Source: an uncultured Clostridia bacterium (GTDB lineage Bacteria; Bacillota; Clostridia; Peptostreptococcales; Anaerovoracaceae). From it: a DNA stretch of 64,000 nt. This document shows positions 54,182 to 62,619 of the stretch, one piece after another (positions within the stretch are counted from its first letter, which is position 1; every line of letters begins with the position of its first letter). The position numbers were made by a program, and so were the translations under genes. Where the stretch lies: contig CAMYVY010000003.1 in the NCBI GenBank assembly GCA_947302715.1, positions 1 through 64,000 on the forward strand. Direction: 5' to 3'. Below the pieces are notes generated by a model, which saw nothing but the letters and a program-made list of their open reading frames with translations, did not search any database and had not been told where the DNA came from.

Positions 54182-54492
54182 TAGTTTGCACCTCCCTCAA
54201 GTTCGCTCATGATTTCTCTAAGCTGCTTGTCTATCTGAATTAGCTCAGGAACAAATTTTCCATAGCTATGTGTATAATACGGATTTACTTCTATCAAAGT
54301 TCCCTTCTCGGTTCTGCCAACTGCTGTCTCCACTTCTACTTCCTCACCGATTTCTGCGGAGTCAGTTAGAAGGAAGCCCTTGGTCCACATCTCGAGGTCG
54401 CATTTCTGGGTGTCTTCAGGAATCTTTGCTGTTCTTTCGTTGGCAGCAAGGACCACACGATGAATGCGTACCCAGTCACCTTTCTTAGCCAT
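54181..54492 (-). CDS. ortA: 2-amino-4-oxopentanoate thiolase, alpha subunit
   Basis: About 103 aa; started at MAKKGDWVRIHRVVL (54492) with AGGAG nine bases upstream. A small beta-rich protein matching OrtA: WVRIHRVVLAANERTAKIPEDT and GTLIEVNPYYTHSYGKFVPEL are typical. Partner of OrtB. Confidence 0.93.
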   Translation of the reverse strand: MAKKGDWVRIHRVVLAANERTAKIPEDTQKCDLEMWTKGFLLTDSAEIGEEVEVETAVGRTEKGTLIEVNPYYTHSYGKFVPELIQIDKQLREIMSELEGGAN

Positions 54493-54517
54493 AATAATCA
54501 TCTCCTCTTTTAACAAC

Positions 54518-54656
54518 AGCCTTTGACTATGTATCAGTAGGGCCGCTCGCGCTTAGTCCTCGCGCAGCGGTTCTAAACTCTTGCTTCGTGCAGTTGCACT
54601 CGCAAATCGTTAAGAACCGGCGCTGCGGAAGCCCTACCGGATACATGTCAAAGGCT
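54518..54656. other. large branched hairpin between ord and ortA
   Basis: Outer stem AGCCTTTGAC (54518-54527) with GTCAAAGGCT (54647-54656); next ATGTATC (54529) with GATACAT (54640); GTAGGGC (54537) with GCCCTAC (54631); then GCAGCGGTTCT against AGAACCGGCGCTGC; and an inner TTGC/GCAA plus GTGC/GCAC stem; one arm also carries a CGCG hairpin. On the minus (operon) strand no T-run follows, so it does not look like a simple terminator. Confidence 0.9.
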
Positions 54657-54676
54657 CTTTTTAAATGATACTCTAA

Positions 54677-55735
54677 TTATTTTACGATCTTTTTGTCGGG
54701 TTTAATTCTGTCGCGAACGTCGCCCATGAGTGCTCTTGGGAGCGGGAGGTCGATCATTGTTACAAGACCCGGATCTGCGTTGATTACCTGAGGAATCATG
54801 TTTACGCACATTGCGATTGTTCCAAGTCCACCTTCTACTTCTGGGCTGTTAACCATGTTTACGGAAGGTGTTCCCTTGATGATTACATAGTCACCGGTCT
54901 GGATGCCAACCTGTTCAGGCTCGATCTGCTGTGGGTGATCCATGTGAACCTTCATGCCGTTTGAAAGAACTGCTTCTGCTGTCATAGCAACGCCAGCGCA
55001 GGAACCAGCTGCTGCGAAGCCATGTGGGCTCTTTCTGTCAACGTCTGTTGTAATCGGGTTCATGTCCTGGCTGAATTCCTTGACTGTGAGGCCAAGACCT
55101 TCTGCCATGATGCCTACGGATTCAGCAAATCCTACGTGACCGCTCATTGTGCCTTCTGCTTTTCTCTTCTGGAATTCCTCTACGGAGATACCGATTCCCT
55201 GCTCTTCCATAACAACAGGTCCGAACGGGGAGAGGGAGTTAACACGTCTTGATGTGATTTCTTCTACGTCTACCATGCAGCCTGTCATGATAAGAACGAG
55301 GGAGTCCATGATGTGGCCCGGGTTAATTCCTGTTCCAAGGAGAGAAACTCCGTTTGCCTTTGCAATCTTGTCGAGCTCTTCTGCAAGTTCAGGGCTCTGT
55401 GCCTTTGGATAGCACATTTCCTCTGCAGATGTGATGCAGTTGATTCCCTGCTCGAGAACGTACTTCATTCTTGGGAATGCGTTCTTTGTGAAGGAGTCTG
55501 TGCAGAGAAGAACGATGTCTGCTGCACCTGGCTTAATAACATCTTCCGGAGCTCCGATGATGATGTCCTGGCGGTCTCCCTTTTCTGTCTTGATGAAGTC
55601 ATACATTGACTTACCCTGCTTGCCTTCTCTTCCGGCTACGCCAACAATCTCGATACCCTTTTTCATAAGGATCATGTCGGCCATTCCGCCGCCCATTGCA
55701 CCAAGTCCCCAGATGATTACTTTTACGTTTTCCAT
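54677..55735 (-). CDS. ord: 2,4-diaminopentanoate dehydrogenase
   Basis: 352 aa. Rossmann N-terminus VKVIIWGLGAMGGGMADMIL, DAPDH-like catalytic body (LLGTGINPGHIMDSLVLIM, NSLSPFGPVVMEEQG) as in Ord of C. sticklandii. It oxidatively deaminates 2,4-diaminopentanoate to 2-amino-4-oxopentanoate. First gene of the ornithine operon, with AAAAGGAG before the ATG; a candidate sigma-54 promoter lies 45 bases upstream. Confidence 0.95.
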   Translation of the reverse strand: MENVKVIIWGLGAMGGGMADMILMKKGIEIVGVAGREGKQGKSMYDFIKTEKGDRQDIIIGAPEDVIKPGAADIVLLCTDSFTKNAFPRMKYVLEQGINCITSAEEMCYPKAQSPELAEELDKIAKANGVSLLGTGINPGHIMDSLVLIMTGCMVDVEEITSRRVNSLSPFGPVVMEEQGIGISVEEFQKRKAEGTMSGHVGFAESVGIMAEGLGLTVKEFSQDMNPITTDVDRKSPHGFAAAGSCAGVAMTAEAVLSNGMKVHMDHPQQIEPEQVGIQTGDYVIIKGTPSVNMVNSPEVEGGLGTIAMCVNMIPQVINADPGLVTMIDLPLPRALMGDVRDRIKPDKKIVK

Positions 55736-55770
55736 AATGTTAGTCTCCTTTTCATTCTTTAAAAAGAATT

Positions 55771-55786
55771 AACTTGATTTGTGCCA
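55771..55786 (-). promoter_or_regulatory. candidate sigma-54 promoter of ord
   Basis: Minus strand TGGCAC (55786-55781), five bases, then AAGTT where TTGCA is expected. The -24 half is perfect, the -12 half is poor. The spacing would put the start about 25 bases before the ord ATG. Support comes mainly from the adjacent sigma-54 activator. Confidence 0.35.
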
Positions 55787-55908
55787 TCCGCAGTCCAAAC
55801 AATTTCGTTCCTTTGCATTTGGCTTGTCCGATTTATTTTGTTTATTTACGGGTACAAAATTGTAACCTTTAACAACGATATATATTCGCAAATACTATGC
55901 CAAAAACA

Positions 55909-55933
55909 AAAATGCACAGTGAATGTGCATTTT
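55909..55933 (-). terminator. terminator of the sigma-54 activator gene
   Basis: AAAATGCACA and TGTGCATTTT form a 10-bp perfect stem around five bases; the minus strand continues TTTTTGTTTTTGG. Confidence 0.8.
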
Positions 55934-55986
55934 AAAAGGATTGCGCTCTGTTTATCGCTTTAAATCGTTAAAATTTGGCTGTTTTA

Positions 55987-56004
55987 GTGCAAAATAAATT
56001 GCAC
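55987..56004. promoter_or_regulatory. GTGCAA-N6-TTGCAC palindrome, candidate activator site
   Basis: GTGCAAAATAAATTGCAC, an 18-base palindrome about 200 bases upstream of the candidate ord promoter. The same 6-6-6 architecture occurs at 57521-57538 beside the activator gene promoter, which suggests both are binding sites for the activator. Confidence 0.6.
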
Positions 56005-56087
56005 ATTTCCGCAAATTTTTTTGCATTAAAATCATTTATTTATCGGTCTTTTAGGCTCCTTCAAACATGACGTTCATAATTATTCAT

Positions 56088-57491
56088 TTATTCGCCTTTT
56101 AATTCATACTTTTTCATTTTATGCTGGAGTGTTTGCCTCTTGAGACCGAGCTCGTCGGCGGTTTTGCTGATATTTCCTCCGTTATCGAGGAGGCACTCTC
56201 TAATCATCTCTTTTTCAAGGCTTTCCAGGTAGTCGTGAAGTGGCATTTTCCTATCCCATTTATCTATTGAGGGCATCAAAACATCCGCTCTTGCCGGTAT
56301 CTGAAGCAGTCTCTGAGATAGTGCATGTTCGGGTCCCGCCATGGATACCGCTTGCATAAGTATGTTTTCAAGTTCCCTAACGTTTCCCGGATAGTCATAT
56401 CGCTCGAGCTTTTTTAGGGCTCTTTCTCCCAGCATCCAAACCTCTTTCCCAAACATCTCGTTTATATGCTCCAAAAAATGAAGGGAGAGAAGCGGAATAT
56501 CGTCTATCCGCGCTCTAAGAGGCGGGATTGAGATATTTACAACGTTTAGTCTGTAGTAAAGATCCTTTCTGAGTCGCCCCTCATTTATGAGCTTTTGAGG
56601 AGGTTCATTTACAGTTGCTATTATCCTTGTATCTATCGGTATGTCCCTGGTTCCTCCAACCCGCCTTATGTATTCCTCCTGGAGAACTCTTAAGAGCTTA
56701 CCTTGAAGCTCATAGGGCATGGCGCTTATTTCATCGAGAAGAAGGGTTCCACCCGAAGCCTGTTCAAAGAGGCCGGCTCTATCAACGGCACCCGTGAATC
56801 CTCCCCTTGACGTTCCGAAGAGAATTCCTTCAAGGAGCGATTCGGGGAGGGCTGCGCAGTTCTGAGCGAGGAAGGGTTTATCTCGTCTATCGCTCGCCCA
56901 GTGAATGCTCTGAGCGAATAGTTCCTTGCCGGTTCCCGTTTCGCCGTATATAAATACGGTTGCGCTGTTTGTCGCTGCATTCTTCGCCCTGTCTATAACC
57001 TTTTGAAACTCAGGATTTTCACCTATTATATCATCAAAAGTGTATTTTTTTATGGAAGGACTTTTTCTGGTTTCCGGCTTGGGGCCCGGATGTTCCTCAT
57101 GAAGTTTTAATATGGTATCGCTCATGTCCTTTAGGCTGGTGATGTCCCGCGCAACCTCGACCGCCGCTACTATTTCTCCGTCCAAGACGACGGGAACGGT
57201 CGAGTTTATGGTGCTTACTTCCTTGCCGTAAAGGTTCCTGTATGTCTGTTCCTTGACATCGCTTTTTTGGCCCTTTTTAAGTGCTCTAAACATGGTGCTT
57301 TCGTCTATTTTCACACCCGGGAATGCCTTGTGATATTCCTTTCCAATGACGTCATTCACCTGAATCTGTTCGATGTTGGCCATAGCCTCATTATAGAAGA
57401 GGCCGATACCATTCTTGTCGACAATGTATACTCCTTCATCGAGTAACTTGAGGAGCTCTTCTATTATTTTTTTGTATCCCTTTTCATCCAT
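56088..57491 (-). CDS. sigma-54-dependent activator (PAS, AAA+, Fis-type HTH)
   Basis: 467 aa. A PAS domain (about 10-125: VYIVDKNGIGLFYNEAM), an AAA+ domain with Walker A GETGTGKELF, Walker B GTLLLDEIS and the sigma-54 contact loop GGFTGAVDR (a variant of GAFTGA), and a C-terminal HTH (NISKTADELGLKRQTLQHKM). It probably senses ornithine or a metabolite through PAS and switches on the ornithine operon; similar genes sit in this cluster in other Clostridia. The promoter ends six bases before the ATG, implying a leaderless mRNA. Confidence 0.9.
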   Translation of the reverse strand: MDEKGYKKIIEELLKLLDEGVYIVDKNGIGLFYNEAMANIEQIQVNDVIGKEYHKAFPGVKIDESTMFRALKKGQKSDVKEQTYRNLYGKEVSTINSTVPVVLDGEIVAAVEVARDITSLKDMSDTILKLHEEHPGPKPETRKSPSIKKYTFDDIIGENPEFQKVIDRAKNAATNSATVFIYGETGTGKELFAQSIHWASDRRDKPFLAQNCAALPESLLEGILFGTSRGGFTGAVDRAGLFEQASGGTLLLDEISAMPYELQGKLLRVLQEEYIRRVGGTRDIPIDTRIIATVNEPPQKLINEGRLRKDLYYRLNVVNISIPPLRARIDDIPLLSLHFLEHINEMFGKEVWMLGERALKKLERYDYPGNVRELENILMQAVSMAGPEHALSQRLLQIPARADVLMPSIDKWDRKMPLHDYLESLEKEMIRECLLDNGGNISKTADELGLKRQTLQHKMKKYELKGE

Positions 57492-57497
57492 GCCATT

Positions 57498-57538
57498 ATT
57501 ATACTACTTGACAAAGATTAGTGCAAATATTTTTGCAC
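57498..57538 (-). promoter_or_regulatory. activator gene promoter overlapped by GTGCAA-N6-TTGCAC palindrome
   Basis: Minus strand TTGCAC (57526-57521), 17 bases, TATAAT (57503-57498), then six bases to the ATG at 57491. The -35 is one half of the palindrome GTGCAAATATTTTTGCAC (57521-57538), so binding there should repress the gene. Confidence 0.7.
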
Positions 57539-57608
57539 TGTATTGGTGGGAATTCTTTTTTCCCTATGAAGGATCATCTATCAACGGTCCTTGATAATTT
57601 TGTTGTTT

Positions 57609-57617
57609 TGTTATAAT
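57609..57617 (+). promoter_or_regulatory. extended -10 promoter for nhaC
   Basis: TGTTATAAT (extended -10) preceded by TTGATA at a short 15-base spacing; the leader to nhaC is about 185 bases and otherwise A/T-rich with no structure I can name. No sigma-54 -24/-12 match was found on this side. Confidence 0.5.
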
Positions 57618-57807
57618 GTACAAGAATTTTCTTCGCCATCTATTGTTTGACCCCAACAAAATCGCAATTGTTAAACTTTTCTCACAATTTAGCATTTTTT
57701 TCTTTACAACTCTATTCTATCTGTGTTACGCTTTGCCCAGTCCGATTTGTTTTGTCTTTTTTACAAATTTGTCGTACATCTACTGAAAAGAATGAAAGGA
57801 GTAGTAA

Positions 57808-59391
57808 ATGTCAGACGAAAAGAAAAAAGACGGTTTTTTTGTGTCGGAAGAACATCTTGAATACATGGAAGAATCCGTCGGGGAATTAAAGGAGTTCCCT
57901 CAACCAAGAGCACCTCATCTCTGGGAAGCCATTCTGTCCTTTGGTGTTCTGATAGCCGTAATGGCTGCCGGTATTATCATCTTCGGTGTTGACCCCCACG
58001 TTCCAATGTTTATAGGCGTAATATTCGCCGCAATTATGGCTCTCAAGATCGGTTATTCTTGGGATCAGGTTGAAACAGCAATGAAGGACGGTATCTATCG
58101 TTCACTCCAAGCAGTCATGATTTTGATTATTGTTGGTATTCTGATTGCTGTATGGATCGTGAGCGGAACTGTGCCTGCAATGATTTATTACGGACTCAAA
58201 ATTTTATCACCAAGCATTTTCCTTATCGCAGCTTGTATTATTTGCTCTATTACATCACTGGCAACAGGTACATCCTGGGGAACCATGGGAACCATGGGCC
58301 TTGCTCTCATTGGTATCGCCATAGGCCTTGGAATTCCTGAGCCGATGGCAGCAGGTGCAGTTATTTCCGGAGCATACTTCGGAGACAAGATGTCACCTCT
58401 TTCCGATACTACGAACCTGGCTCCAGCTATGGCAGGAACGGACGTTATGACACACGTTAAGTTCATGGGTCTTCCGACTGCTATTGCATATGGTATCAGC
58501 CTTGTTCTCTTCGCAGTTCTTGGTTTCACAACTTCGCATGCCGGAAACGCTGATAGTTCTCAGGTTGAGGCTATAAGCAATGCGTTGGCATCAAACTTCA
58601 ACATCAATCCGATTCTTCTTCTCCCACCGATAATTGTTATAGGTGCAATCGTAATGAAGGTTCCTGCAATCCCTGGCATCACCCTTGGAATCGTTGCAGG
58701 TGTAATCATCGGTCTTATCTTCCAGCCGGATTCCTTCGGTGCTTACCTCGATGCAGGTATGAACGGCGTTGAACGTGAATGGGCAAACGACGTTGCATTC
58801 ATCAACGCAGAAGGAGAAGAAACATATATCTTGGATAGACTCCTCAACTCCGGCGGTATCATGGGAATGATGTTCTCCGTATCCATGACGATCATCGCCA
58901 TGATGTTCGGTGGTATCATGGAAGAGACCAAGCAGATGGAGATTATCGTAGACAAGCTCCTGAAGCTGGTGAAGGGACCTGCAGGCCTCGTAACAATGAC
59001 AGAGGCTACCTGCCTTGTATCCAATGCTACAATGCCTGAACAGTATATCTCCATCGTAGTACCGGGACGTATGTACGCTGAGACATATAAGAATATGGGA
59101 CTCCATCCAAAGACATTGTCAAATGCTTTGGAAGGCGCAGGAACAGTAACATCCGCACTCATTCCATGGAATACCTGCGGTGTGTTCATTGCCACAACCC
59201 TTGGCCTATCCGTAAGCCAGTACATCCCATTCGCATTCTTCAATTATCTGATGCCGCTCACCGTAATAATCCTTGCATTCACAGGTCATACCCTTGCTTA
59301 CAAGGATGGTCGTCGTGCATCATCCGGAGAAGTTAAGCAGCTTCTTAAGAAGAGTGTTGATGAATTCAATCAGACACATCACCTTAGATAG
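57808..59391 (+). CDS. nhaC: NhaC-family Na+/H+ antiporter
   Basis: 527 aa with about 12 membrane segments; PHLWEAILSFGVLIAVMAAG, the conserved region TSWGTMGTMGLALIGIAIGLG, GAYFGDKMSPLSDTTNLAPAM and LIPWNTCGVF are typical of NhaC. In ornithine clusters a nhaC gene is a regular member; it may exchange protons for sodium or move amino acids such as ornithine. GGAG precedes the ATG. Confidence 0.92.
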   Translation: MSDEKKKDGFFVSEEHLEYMEESVGELKEFPQPRAPHLWEAILSFGVLIAVMAAGIIIFGVDPHVPMFIGVIFAAIMALKIGYSWDQVETAMKDGIYRSLQAVMILIIVGILIAVWIVSGTVPAMIYYGLKILSPSIFLIAACIICSITSLATGTSWGTMGTMGLALIGIAIGLGIPEPMAAGAVISGAYFGDKMSPLSDTTNLAPAMAGTDVMTHVKFMGLPTAIAYGISLVLFAVLGFTTSHAGNADSSQVEAISNALASNFNINPILLLPPIIVIGAIVMKVPAIPGITLGIVAGVIIGLIFQPDSFGAYLDAGMNGVEREWANDVAFINAEGEETYILDRLLNSGGIMGMMFSVSMTIIAMMFGGIMEETKQMEIIVDKLLKLVKGPAGLVTMTEATCLVSNATMPEQYISIVVPGRMYAETYKNMGLHPKTLSNALEGAGTVTSALIPWNTCGVFIATTLGLSVSQYIPFAFFNYLMPLTVIILAFTGHTLAYKDGRRASSGEVKQLLKKSVDEFNQTHHLR

Positions 59392-59418
59392 ATGGTTGCC
59401 TCCTGCAATACCTAATCG

Positions 59419-59449
59419 AAAAGGGCGTGCTATCTGCACGCTCCTTTTT
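59419..59449 (+). terminator. nhaC terminator
   Basis: AAAAGGGCGTGC pairs with GCACGCTCCTTTT (one internal mismatch), loop of five, with T residues following; 27 bases after the stop. Confidence 0.85.
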
Positions 59450-59471
59450 ATGCTTTAAAATGCTTTTGGTG

Positions 59472-59500
59472 TTGAAAAGAATTTACGCTTTCTGTATATT
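59472..59500 (+). promoter_or_regulatory. promoter of the ArsR-type gene
   Basis: TTGAAA (59472-59477), 17 bases, TATATT (59495-59500). Confidence 0.65.
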
Positions 59501-59536
59501 ATAGTTAGGCGATAAATATTCATTGTGGAGGGAAGT

Positions 59537-59863
59537 ATGAGAATTAGAAAAAGAATAGGAGAAACCGTCAGCAACGACATGGAGCTTTTGACCCTGGTTG
59601 CAGATGCATTGGCACATCCGGTCAGATTGGAGCTTCTTAAATTCATAATGCAAAAAAACAAGGCCATGGAACTTGTCTGTACCTCTAACCTTGTAGAAAA
59701 CTTTGATTATGCGCAGGCAACCATCTCTCAGCATATGAACAAGCTGTCCGTTGCGGGACTGGTTAATACCAGAAGCGCGGAAAGGCGCACTTATTATTTC
59801 GCAGATGCAAGTGTAATCACTGAATACATGAATGCAATCAAGAGATTTGCTACTATGCAGTAG
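59537..59863 (+). CDS. ArsR-family winged-helix regulator
   Basis: About 108 aa; started at MRIRKRIGETV (59537) behind GGAGGG. HTH core ALAHPVRLELLKFIM, then AQATISQHMNKLSVAGLVNTRSAERRTYYFAD, the ArsR recognition helix and wing. The ELVCTSNLV stretch keeps one cysteine but not the full CxC metal site, so it may sense something other than arsenic or cadmium. Stand-alone. Confidence 0.85.
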   Translation: MRIRKRIGETVSNDMELLTLVADALAHPVRLELLKFIMQKNKAMELVCTSNLVENFDYAQATISQHMNKLSVAGLVNTRSAERRTYYFADASVITEYMNAIKRFATMQ

Positions 59864-59885
59864 TTGCCTTTATATTTAGAGTCGG

Positions 59886-60479
59886 TTATCTTTTGACCTC
59901 GCCACCGATAAGCTTTTCATCGTAGACCGCTCTCGAACCGCCTATAAATTTCGGCCGGGTTCTGGCACAAACCAGATTTGCCTCGCCGATTTTTTTAATG
60001 GAAAGGCGAACGGGAACTGCGACCGGACGAAGGTGCATTCCGATTAACGTATCGCCGATATCCATACCGGCAGCTGCCTTGATGGATTCTACTGCGACCG
60101 GATTCTTTGCATTATTATATACGGTTACAGCAAAGGATCCGCCGGCGTGTAACTGCGGAACAACATTACATATTTCCGCTCCCTGAGGCAGCGCTTCCCT
60201 TTCAAGAATTACCGCTCTGTTTAAATGCTCGCAGCACTGGGCGGCAAGGTAGATTCCCTTCTTTTTCAGAACCGGATAGATGCCGTCATAGACCGCCTTT
60301 GCCGCATCGATATCTGAGCCTTTTCCGATTCGCTCACCTTTGATTTCGCTGCTTGAGCAACCGATTATAAATATATCACCCTTTTCAAGTGTCGCTTGTT
60401 TTAGGAATTCGTCGATTGCCTTCTTGGCTTGTTTTTTGATTTCGCCATATGTCATTTTGTCTGTTGTTTTGTCTGCCAT
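59886..60479 (-). CDS. YwlG/UPF0340 (TIGR01440) family protein
   Basis: 197 aa. GCSSSEIKGERIGKGSD, LAAQCCEHLNRAVILERE and LIGMHLRPVAVPVRL are the conserved stretches of this family, whose biochemical role is unknown. AAGGAGGCGC precedes the ATG. Convergent with the ArsR gene. Confidence 0.93.
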   Translation of the reverse strand: MADKTTDKMTYGEIKKQAKKAIDEFLKQATLEKGDIFIIGCSSSEIKGERIGKGSDIDAAKAVYDGIYPVLKKKGIYLAAQCCEHLNRAVILEREALPQGAEICNVVPQLHAGGSFAVTVYNNAKNPVAVESIKAAAGMDIGDTLIGMHLRPVAVPVRLSIKKIGEANLVCARTRPKFIGGSRAVYDEKLIGGEVKR

Positions 60480-60534
60480 GATGCGCCTCCTTGAATTACT
60501 TTCGGTTTAATTCTATCACGTTGACATAGAAATT

Positions 60535-60567
60535 AAAAGTGGCGGTGCTTCTCTTCCCGCCACTTTT
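60535..60567 (-). terminator. terminator after the YycJ-like gene
   Basis: AAAAGTGGCGG and CCGCCACTTTT form an 11-bp perfect stem with an 11-base loop; on the minus strand T residues follow. It lies about 120 bases after the YycJ-like stop; the region between (60568-60687) holds nothing else that I recognise. Confidence 0.85.
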
Positions 60568-60687
60568 AGTTATTTCGTTATTTGTTGAAAGGAGTTATTT
60601 CTAAGTTATTTTTGAAGAAGAAATTATTTGCTTTATTGAGTATGTCCACAGTATAAAGTAGAAACCTAAAATCTACTTAAAGAAATT

Positions 60688-61602
60688 TTAAATAGATATT
60701 ACTTCACCAACAACATCACGATGTAGAATCGTCATGGTGTAATCTCGTTCTTCGAAAAAACCTCCTTCGAAAAGATTGTTTTTTATTGTTAGCGCTGCTA
60801 CGTCCGGTGTATTGTTGTCGTTGCTTAGATGTGCGAGCGCTACAGTAAAAAGTCGTTCATCCTTTTTTTCTCGGCAATTCAGTATTTCTATCAAGGCCTC
60901 CGATGCGGCTTCATTCGACAGGTGTCCGTAGTCGCCCAGTATGCGCATCTTTAGTTCGTAAGGATAGCGTCCCATAAGTAGAATATTTTTTTCATGGTTT
61001 GCCTCCAATACCAGGAAATCAACATCCAATATATTTCTCATGATGCTGTCAGTTACATAACCTGTATCAGTTACAATCGCAAGACTTTTCCCATGGGCAT
61101 CTATTCTATAACCGAATGGCTCGGCAGCATCGTGAGAGAGTCGAAATGATGTTACTCTCATATCTCCGATTATTATTTCTTCAAGCGGAGAGCTAATTAT
61201 CTTTGCATCGGAGAATTCGGTCTTGCCGAATAGTTTTTCTTCTGTTGCAGCGATTGTCCCTGCACTACCATAGACTTCTAATGAATTTCCTTCTATGGTT
61301 TGACCTTGATAATTTTGATTGATGCCCGGTTCTTCGGTTTTGGCTCTCTGAAGCTTCTGCTTATTGATTTCCTTAACGATTACCGGAAGGCCTCTTATGT
61401 GGTCGTGATGCTCGTGCGTGAGAAAGATGGCATCAACATCGGCAGGTGTAAGTCCGCACTTTTCGAGTCCTCGAATCATGTTTTTTCCGGTGGTTCCGGC
61501 GTCAACTAAAATAGCCGCATCGTTCATTGCGACTATATAGCTGTTACCTGAACTACCGCTGGAGCAGGAACAAAACTTGATTATATGTTTATCTTCGTTC
61601 AT
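60688..61602 (-). CDS. YycJ/WalJ-like metallo-beta-lactamase-fold hydrolase
   Basis: 304 aa. SGSSGNSYIV, the metal motif THEHHDHIRGL (HxHxDH) and later SHDAAEPFGYRID and VTDTGYVTDSI match YycJ, a DNA-exonuclease-like protein often linked to WalRK. A hydrophilic insert (about residues 85-115, Lys/Gln/Asn-rich) is unusual. No Shine-Dalgarno is evident: the upstream gap is filled by 17-bp repeats copied from the end of the preceding gene. Confidence 0.88.
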   Translation of the reverse strand: MNEDKHIIKFCSCSSGSSGNSYIVAMNDAAILVDAGTTGKNMIRGLEKCGLTPADVDAIFLTHEHHDHIRGLPVIVKEINKQKLQRAKTEEPGINQNYQGQTIEGNSLEVYGSAGTIAATEEKLFGKTEFSDAKIISSPLEEIIIGDMRVTSFRLSHDAAEPFGYRIDAHGKSLAIVTDTGYVTDSIMRNILDVDFLVLEANHEKNILLMGRYPYELKMRILGDYGHLSNEAASEALIEILNCREKKDERLFTVALAHLSNDNNTPDVAALTIKNNLFEGGFFEERDYTMTILHRDVVGEVISI

Positions 61603-61609
61603 TTCGATT

Positions 61610-61660
61610 AGATTTGCACGTATTTTAGATTTGCACGTGTTTTAGAATTGCACGTATTCC
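61610..61660. repeat. 17-bp tandem repeat across the G5 lipoprotein stop codon
   Basis: Three copies, starting 61610, 61627 and 61644, of AGATTTGCACGTATTTT-like units. The rightmost copy encodes the last residues and the stop of the G5 gene; the others fill the gap before the YycJ-like start. Confidence 0.85.
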
Positions 61661-62619
61661 GTCGTTCCGTCGGAATACACTATTTCATAATATCCATGGC
61701 CGGAGCCATCGCAGTCATAATAAGCCTTCTGTGATACGATGGTGCGTCCATCCGACGATTCATTCGATGTTGTCTCTGAAGAGGTTGATACTTCCGCCTG
61801 ATACGTTCCAAGGGCTATCACTTCGTTTGTCGGTTCAGTAATCACCTTCTCCTCGACAACCTCTCGACTTTCCTCTTTGCCATCAACGATTGTAACCTTA
61901 TAGGTTACTTCCTTTTCACCGTTCTTTCCTTCGGTGATAACCTCCTGATACCCTTCGTAGATACTGTCATCGTAGGTGTATTCGGTTTCATATTCTATTG
62001 CTACCTTTTCGGTTACAGTTTCTGTCTTGGTTCTAAGCACGGTGATTTCCATTCCGTCGGTTACCGGCTCTGCCAGCTCCGGTTTAATACTGTCATCCGG
62101 CCCCAGCGAAATTCCGGCTTCCTTGAGCGCTGCTTCAACAGTTGCTGCTTCAACATCCTTGGTCACCGTCTGTCCATCGTAAACGAAGTTTACCGAAAAC
62201 AACTCTGCAATTTTAATTTGCATTCCGTCCGAAAGCTTGGTGTTAACGTCGGGATTTACCTTTTGTTTATCGTTAAGAGTGATTCCTTCCTGCTCGAGAA
62301 CATCGGAAACCGTTCCGCCAAGTACATCGATGGACTTTTTATTTCCATCCACTATAAGCTCTATCGTCTTCTTTCTCTGTATGCTTATGTCCCCGGCATC
62401 TGAAAGTTTTGTGTCCAAGGACGGAATTACTTCATCATCCTCACCAACCGTAATATCCGCCTCTGTCAAAATTGCTTCGACGGTATTCGGAAGCTTTACT
62501 TCGATTTCAGTTACAACACCCTCGTCATCTATTTTAACGATTCCGGATTTTCCGCAAGCCGTCAAACTTAGAATCATCAGGATACCAAGGATGGCAATTA
62601 AAAGGCTTTTTCTTTTCAT
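61642..62619 (-). CDS. lipoprotein with DUF348 repeats and a G5 domain
   Basis: About 325 aa; started at 62619. Lipobox LTAC, Cys about residue 22. Three ubiquitin-like DUF348 repeats (TVEAILTEADITVG, TVSDVLEQEGITLN, TVEAALKEAGISLG) are followed by a G5 domain (EYETEYTYDDSIYEGYQEVI to KVITEP) as in YabE/Rpf2-type proteins. The C-terminal part lacks the usual 3D or lytic catalytic domain. Start codon overlaps the stop of the upstream gene (TGATG). Confidence 0.88.
   Translation of the reverse strand: MKRKSLLIAILGILMILSLTACGKSGIVKIDDEGVVTEIEVKLPNTVEAILTEADITVGEDDEVIPSLDTKLSDAGDISIQRKKTIELIVDGNKKSIDVLGGTVSDVLEQEGITLNDKQKVNPDVNTKLSDGMQIKIAELFSVNFVYDGQTVTKDVEAATVEAALKEAGISLGPDDSIKPELAEPVTDGMEITVLRTKTETVTEKVAIEYETEYTYDDSIYEGYQEVITEGKNGEKEVTYKVTIVDGKEESREVVEEKVITEPTNEVIALGTYQAEVSTSSETTSNESSDGRTIVSQKAYYDCDGSGHGYYEIVYSDGTTEYVQF

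Noticed and set aside
54518..54656. Large hairpin as an ordinary terminator for ord
   Set aside because: No T-run follows on the minus strand and the interior is branched; the T-run on the plus side faces no gene.
57539..57807. Sigma-54 promoter for nhaC
   Set aside because: No TGGCAC-N5-TTGC-like sequence on the plus strand; an extended -10 sigma-A element is the better candidate.
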